Assembly (NCBI RefSeq): GCF_014651835.1
Contig: NZ_BMXQ01000001.1
Coordinates: forward strand, 2,702,120-2,766,119
Length of the DNA: 64,000 bases
Reading direction: 5' to 3'
Origin: Pigmentiphaga litoralis
GTDB taxonomy: Bacteria; Pseudomonadota; Gammaproteobacteria; Burkholderiales; Burkholderiaceae_B
Part shown: in pieces, positions 63,196 to 64,000 of the stretch
Layout of the letters: each line of letters starts with the position of its first letter
Numbering within the stretch: the stretch's first letter is position 1
Position numbers and translations under genes: made by a program
Notes under the pieces: generated by a model
Databases searched by the model: none
The model's input: the letters and a program-made list of their open reading frames with translations, nothing else
What the model was told of the DNA's origin: nothing

Positions 63196-63218
63196 CAATA
63201 AGCAGGCTGATGACAGGG

Positions 63219-63758
63219 TCAGTCGGGGAACGCGCACACCGCGTACAGATCCAGCCCCGACGCCCGTATCCGGTCGCCGCCGCCCAGCGACGGCAGATCC
63301 ACGATCGCCGCGGCTTCGACCACGTTGGCCCCCAGGCGCTGCAGCAGCTTGGCGCCCGCCAGCAAGGTGCCGCCCGTCGCCACCAGATCGTCCATCAGCA
63401 ATACCCGTTGCCCGGGCCGCACGGCGTCGGCATGCATCTCCACCGCCGCACTGCCGTACTCCAGCGCATACTCTTCCGAGATCGACGCGAAGGGCAGCTT
63501 GCCTTTCTTGCGCACTGGCACGAACCCCAGGTTCAGCTCGTAGGCGACCACGCTGGCCAGGATGAACCCCCGGGCGTCGATGCCTGCCACCAGGTCCAGC
63601 CGCTGCCCCATGTAGCGATAGACGAACATGTCGATCAGCGCGCGGAACGTCTTGGGATCCTGCAGCAACGGCGTGATGTCGCGGAACATCACCCCCGCTT
63701 GCGGCCAGTCCGGCACCGTACGAATACGGTCGCGGATGTAATTGGGGTCCAGAAACAT
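63219..63758 (-). CDS. apt: Adenine phosphoribosyltransferase
   Basis: Salvages adenine with PRPP to AMP in the cytoplasm, 179 residues as usual. The N-terminus [26 protein letters not shown] is typical of Apt. [32 protein letters not shown] and [12 protein letters not shown] follow. The PRPP-binding loop is [20 protein letters not shown] (about 118-137). ATG 63758 is chosen; a GTG at 63782 would add 8 residues. Its leader contains a T-run and hairpins (see the upstream entry). Confidence 0.95.
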   Translation of the reverse strand: MFLDPNYIRDRIRTVPDWPQAGVMFRDITPLLQDPKTFRALIDMFVYRYMGQRLDLVAGIDARGFILASVVAYELNLGFVPVRKKGKLPFASISEEYALEYGSAAVEMHADAVRPGQRVLLMDDLVATGGTLLAGAKLLQRLGANVVEAAAIVDLPSLGGGDRIRASGLDLYAVCAFPD

Positions 63759-63782
63759 CGGCAGTCCAAGGAGAGTAAGCAC

Positions 63783-63832
63783 TAAAAAACGCGGCGCAGC
63801 CGGTCAAGCAAGGACCGTGCCTTGCTACTATA
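63783..63832 (-). promoter_or_regulatory. apt leader with -10 element, hairpin and T-run
   Basis: On the minus strand, TATAGT (complement of 63827-63832) is a candidate -10. Downstream comes a 7-bp hairpin, AGCAAGG / CCTTGCT (63807-63826). Then CGGC / GCCG arms are followed by TTTTTT (complement of 63784-63789), right before the coding region. The last element resembles an attenuator. Confidence 0.4.
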
Positions 63833-63957
63833 CTGGTAGGTCCGCTGAATTAAACTACGGCAAAAGTAACCCGGCCAGCGTCGGCACGCTCTGTTTTTAT
63901 CACTTCGTGTCGGCCGCCCGCGTCGCACTGCCACACTCCGGTCACAATCGCAGCCCC
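63833..63957. other. Intergenic region, divergent promoters expected
   Basis: No gene is seen. It separates apt from a possible rightward gene and should hold the upstream parts of both promoters; no clear -35/-10 pair for the rightward direction was found. Confidence 0.4.
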
Positions 63958-64000
63958 ATGACAGCTTCGCTTCCCACGACAGGTACTGCTCGCGTTCCCG
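63958..64000 (+). CDS. Possible gene start at the right edge, partial
   Basis: An ATG at 63958 opens a frame (MTASLPTTGTARVP) that runs off the window. Only 14 codons are visible, without a clear ribosome binding site. No family can be named. Confidence 0.3.
   Translation, partial: MTASLPTTGTARVP

Overview
The window is high-GC bacterial chromosome, gene-dense and without rRNA, tRNA, transposase, phage or CRISPR signals that I can see. The fmdB-DUF502-aspS run, the ssb-MFS-uvrA arrangement, a Bug-family (TctC-like) solute receptor, two DUF4148 secreted proteins, an aspartyl-tRNA synthetase with non-discriminating signature residues, and many LysR regulators all point to a betaproteobacterium of the order Burkholderiales, most likely Alcaligenaceae (Bordetella/Achromobacter/Pigmentiphaga-like). 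This is inferred from gene content, not from a database search.

Layout. 0.1-5.5 kb: aspartase with a LysR gene, an acyl-CoA thioesterase, a CoxG-like protein and a DHA2 exporter. 5.6-12.7 kb: a complete beta-oxidation operon on the minus strand (TetR, acyl-CoA dehydrogenase, fused 3-hydroxyacyl-CoA dehydrogenase/enoyl-CoA hydratase, thiolase, enoyl-CoA isomerase-like protein). 12.8-13.7 kb: a GDT1/UPF0016 manganese exporter behind a yybP-ykoY manganese riboswitch. 13.7-18.8 kb: D-Ala-D-Ala dipeptidase, an MFS exporter, an EEP-family protein, DUF423, and a VOC protein divergent from a LysR gene. 18.9-20.2 kb: a tandem duplication of a whole unit (promoter, DUF4148 gene, conserved 3' block). 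20.4-25 kb: aspS, DUF502, fmdB and an antiporter. 25-31.3 kb: a czcICBA metal-efflux operon, followed by a chemoreceptor.

33.5-37.4 kb: a LysR gene divergent from a 3-hydroxyacid dehydrogenase, a beta-keto acid cleavage enzyme (BKACE) and a Bug receptor. This looks like a compact catabolic module for an unidentified beta-hydroxy acid. 37.5-44.1 kb: two MFS permeases and an apparent gamma-resorcylate (2,6-dihydroxybenzoate) upper pathway: decarboxylase, flavin-dependent ring hydroxylase, flavin reductase and a divergent MarR regulator with a clear operator. The ring-cleavage genes are not in the window. A GC-rich interspersed repeat family sits here and supplies the stop codon of one permease.

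44.1-50.6 kb: biotin synthesis, with bioF, a BioH-like esterase, bioC and bioD overlapping by ATGA, bioA on the other strand, and an isochorismatase-like hydrolase and AraC regulator between; bioB is absent. 50.7-55.8 kb: LysR divergent from an SDR, a small membrane protein, an omega-amino-acid aminotransferase broken by a frameshift, and an APC permease. 56-61 kb: ssb, MFS, uvrA. 61-63.8 kb: a TetR gene divergent from an amidase, with a near-consensus promoter bracketed by two identical operator copies, then apt. A possible gene start lies at the right edge.
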